Source of the DNA: CAJQND01 sp051010055
GTDB taxonomy: Bacteria > Pseudomonadota > Alphaproteobacteria > Rhizobiales > CAJQND01
NCBI GenBank assembly: GCA_051010055.1
Contig: JBPCVY010000038.1
Coordinates: forward strand, 1-15,762
Length of the DNA: 15,762 nucleotides
Direction of reading: 5' to 3'
Shown here: one piece after another, positions 13,807 through 15,762 of the stretch
How the letters are laid out: each line of letters opens with the position of its first letter
Numbering within the stretch: the stretch's first letter is position 1
The notes under the pieces: generated by a model
What the model saw: only the letters and a program-made list of their open reading frames with translations
Databases searched by the model: none
What the model was told of the DNA's origin: nothing
Program-made: the position numbers and the translations under genes

Positions 13807-15408
13807 CTAGAAAAATAACCACGCGGCAAACTGGGCGCGCAAGGCATATTCCTTGCGCTTTCGGCAAATTGAGGTCGGCTTCACAATAATCGCGCCGTCC
13901 TCAAGCTCTTCATTACACCCGCCAAGTTCAGGCTGGGCGTAGCCATCGACGAAGTTCTTGCCGTTCGTTTTTTGCGCATACATGATTTCCCAGCCCATGC
14001 GCATCTGCCGCAGTGGCTGCCAGATAATGTTGGCATGGGCGGTGTACATATGGCTCCAGGTGATATTGCCGCCGGTCATGTTTCTGTCGGAAGGGTCGAC
14101 AAAGCCAAACTGGGTGTTGAAACTGGTTTCGTTATTGATGTCGAAGGAAAGCCCCACATAGCCGCCCCACCCGCGACCTGCCTGCAGGCTGTTGCGAATA
14201 TCATCATCAGTTGGCTCGCTCTCAAACCGCCAAATATCGGAACCGGCCCCGACAATGCGCGTGACAAGGCCTTCAGAAAAACTGACATTCCCGGTAAGCG
14301 TCGCGTAATCATCAAGGTTTATATTTGCGCCTGCAGAAACCACCCAGCCGACTTTGTTCTTATTGTTCCACAGTCCGGGGTCTTTGAACGGGCCTGGCTC
14401 ATCACCAAAACCATCTTCGGGAATATCCTTGGCCGCAGTTCTATCAACGTTATGCTGGGAGATTTCGCCGCCGATAAAAAACTGATGGCCGAATTCGGCG
14501 TGATACATCATATGGCCGCCAAAGGCCGGCAGATTGGGCGTATTAGGCACGCTGTAGGCTGTTCCCAGGGTTTCACCGGCAAAGCAGGTTGAAAAACCGG
14601 TAACCGTGAGCGTGCACAGTGCAACTTGCCGGTAGCCGCCTTGGGAATTGGACGGATTTTGAATGCCGAACGCAAACAATAAGGGGCCGTCTTGATATTG
14701 CAGGCGTACCTGCTCGCGGCGCGATGCGCCCGGTGAGCCAACCGAGCCACCGAAATCAACCAGAGGTACACCAGTAAAAACATCATACCCTAGGCGCCAG
14801 TAGCGGCCAATGCCCAGCGTCCAGTTCGGCGTCATATCCCATTCGCCCCAGGCATGGCGAAGCCGGAACCCGCGTCCGGCATTGTAAAAATCACCCTCAA
14901 TCAATGTCCGGATATCGCCGATCGCTGTATTGGTAGAAGAACGTATGCGGAAGCGTGTTTGCTGGGCAGTGGTTTGAAATCCCTGGTCTTTCTGCAAACG
15001 GTAATCAATGCCAATCCCGGACGTGAAAGTCGGCCCCAGACTTTCCTGATCAAAATCAAAAATAAAATCGCCTTTGACATAACCTGAAACGCTCACCTGG
15101 GTGATGGGGGCTGGCACGTCCGCGCTTGGGGAAATCAAAAACGTATAGCCGCGGTCGGAAGGCATGGCGCCTTCCTGCTTGCGATCAACGTTCCAGTCAG
15201 CCAGAGCGCCCTGGCCGGTGAAAATTGAAACAGGCTTCAAGGGTTGCGGTGGCGCTGTGCCTTGATCCTCAAGCTCCGTAACCCGGCTTTGCAAGGCTTC
15301 GATTTGGGATTTGAGGTCATCCAAATCGCCGGCGCGCGCATGAGCGGCAAGCGCCGCAACCGCCGCTCCACTCAGTATAAATGTCCGAACCAGCCGACCG
15401 TTTAACAC
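13807..15408 (-). CDS. DcaP-like outer-membrane porin
   Basis: Outer-membrane beta-barrel channel of 533 residues. A signal peptide (about 1-26, ending AHARA) is followed by a short coiled coil DLKSQIEALQSRVTELED (about 30-47). A proline-rich linker (PPQPLKP) leads into a long region of alternating beta strands rich in aromatic and glycine residues, ending AAWLFF with the terminal Phe required for barrel assembly. A coiled coil plus barrel and the motif VSGYVKGDFIFDFD are typical of DcaP-type trimeric porins. Four cysteines in two pairs may form disulfides. The start is GTG 15406-15408 with GGGAG seven bases upstream. The substrate is unknown; DcaP relatives admit small anionic compounds such as dicarboxylates. 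Confidence 0.87.
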   Translation of the reverse strand: MLNGRLVRTFILSGAAVAALAAHARAGDLDDLKSQIEALQSRVTELEDQGTAPPQPLKPVSIFTGQGALADWNVDRKQEGAMPSDRGYTFLISPSADVPAPITQVSVSGYVKGDFIFDFDQESLGPTFTSGIGIDYRLQKDQGFQTTAQQTRFRIRSSTNTAIGDIRTLIEGDFYNAGRGFRLRHAWGEWDMTPNWTLGIGRYWRLGYDVFTGVPLVDFGGSVGSPGASRREQVRLQYQDGPLLFAFGIQNPSNSQGGYRQVALCTLTVTGFSTCFAGETLGTAYSVPNTPNLPAFGGHMMYHAEFGHQFFIGGEISQHNVDRTAAKDIPEDGFGDEPGPFKDPGLWNNKNKVGWVVSAGANINLDDYATLTGNVSFSEGLVTRIVGAGSDIWRFESEPTDDDIRNSLQAGRGWGGYVGLSFDINNETSFNTQFGFVDPSDRNMTGGNITWSHMYTAHANIIWQPLRQMRMGWEIMYAQKTNGKNFVDGYAQPELGGCNEELEDGAIIVKPTSICRKRKEYALRAQFAAWLFF

Positions 15409-15620
15409 CGTAATTCTCCCCAGCAGAGAATCTGACCAGGCACGTAAAATTCGGCGCTCGAACGCTTTGTTAGCGGCACCGCCTACGTCATACGTTTTGC
15501 TTGGGCGTAATCCTCAGGGCATCTGCCCGCAAATTCAATGGGATATCAGAGTGCGGATGGGTGTTTTTTCCCGTATGTGACCAAAATACCACAAACCAGA
15601 AAGCCGGCTTTGCCGATTTT
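15409..15620. other. Porin upstream region
   Basis: No gene seen. It holds the porin ribosome binding site (minus-strand GGGAG near 15417-15421) and presumably its promoter, which I cannot place with confidence. A small hairpin with arms cggc and gccg around 15605-15615 is followed on the plus strand by ATTTTTT; on the minus strand it lies just after the stop of the gamma-carbonic-anhydrase-like gene and may be a weak terminator. Confidence 0.3.
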
Positions 15621-15762
15621 TTATTCCTGCTCGATGGGTTGCAGGCCCTTGGCGTAACGCTGCCAGTTTTTGACATAGTGGGCCGCTGCACGTCCCATCG
15701 CATCAACTTCTTCATCGCTAAGAATGCGCACGACTTTACCAGGCACACCGACAACCAACGCC
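15621..15762 (-). CDS. Gamma-carbonic-anhydrase-like protein, C-terminal part (cut by the window edge)
   Basis: The last 46 codons of a minus-strand gene that continues past the right edge. The visible part reads LVVGVPGKVVRILSDEEV, then AAAHYVKNWQRYAKGLQ, ending PIEQE and TAA. This matches the end of gamma-class carbonic anhydrase / left-handed beta-helix (hexapeptide repeat) proteins: the last helix turn with G.PGKV, followed by the C-terminal alpha helix that packs along the beta-helix. The metal-binding histidines lie upstream and cannot be checked, so catalytic activity is not shown. A longer open frame on the same strand in another register (15488-15754) is a shadow of this one. Confidence 0.82.
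   Translation of the reverse strand, partial: ALVVGVPGKVVRILSDEEVDAMGRAAAHYVKNWQRYAKGLQPIEQE

Noticed and set aside
15488..15754. 88-codon minus-strand frame at the right edge
   Set aside because: It is in a different register from the clear gamma-carbonic-anhydrase-like C-terminus on the same strand.

Overview
The window reads as ordinary chromosome of an alphaproteobacterium, most likely in the Hyphomicrobiales (Rhizobiales) group. This is inferred from gene content: a thrS / yidD / IscU-like / folE / hisI cluster, a PAS_5 gene followed by a PilZ gene, a BTLCP peptidase, and a FixK/FNR-type box. The BCCT transporter and the DcaP-like porin would suit a saline or marine lifestyle, but that is a guess. 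I see no rRNA, tRNA, CRISPR array, prophage or insertion sequence.

Left part (1-5360). A gene-poor start carries two copies of a short palindromic repeat and, on the minus strand, a broken nicotinamidase (pncA) whose start codon overlaps the thrS stop. thrS (minus) is divergent from a LysE-type exporter gene; the gap between them holds a large inverted repeat. The exporter converges on a minus-strand pair, an IscU/NifU-like scaffold followed by yidD. Divergent from that pair runs folE-hisI, which makes the first pterin of folate synthesis and performs a histidine-biosynthesis step.

Middle part (5360-10990). Two minus-strand genes of unknown function (DUF2332 cytoplasmic, DUF2238/YjdF membrane) overlap slightly. 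Upstream of them lies an unlisted 34-residue single-span membrane protein gene with a strong ribosome binding site, a terminator-like hairpin after it, and a near-perfect FNR/FixK box in front, so it is probably induced at low oxygen. A patatin-like lipase gene diverges from it and converges on a rhomboid protease gene. Next come a PAS_5 gene and a two-domain PilZ gene; a sequence very close to the sigma-54 consensus precedes the pair, and a 23-codon open frame with a perfect Shine-Dalgarno starts on the PAS gene's stop.

Right part (10990-15762). A BCCT osmolyte transporter (minus) is intact in frame except for a TGA at codon 58. A divergent secreted transglutaminase-like cysteine peptidase (BTLCP) follows, ending in a very strong terminator. 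A DcaP-like outer-membrane porin (minus) comes next, and the 3' end of a gamma-carbonic-anhydrase-like gene (minus) is cut by the window edge.

No large new multi-gene system is evident. The most interesting items are the FNR-box small membrane protein, the sigma-54-like promoter before the PAS/PilZ pair, the BCCT nonsense codon and the pncA relic.
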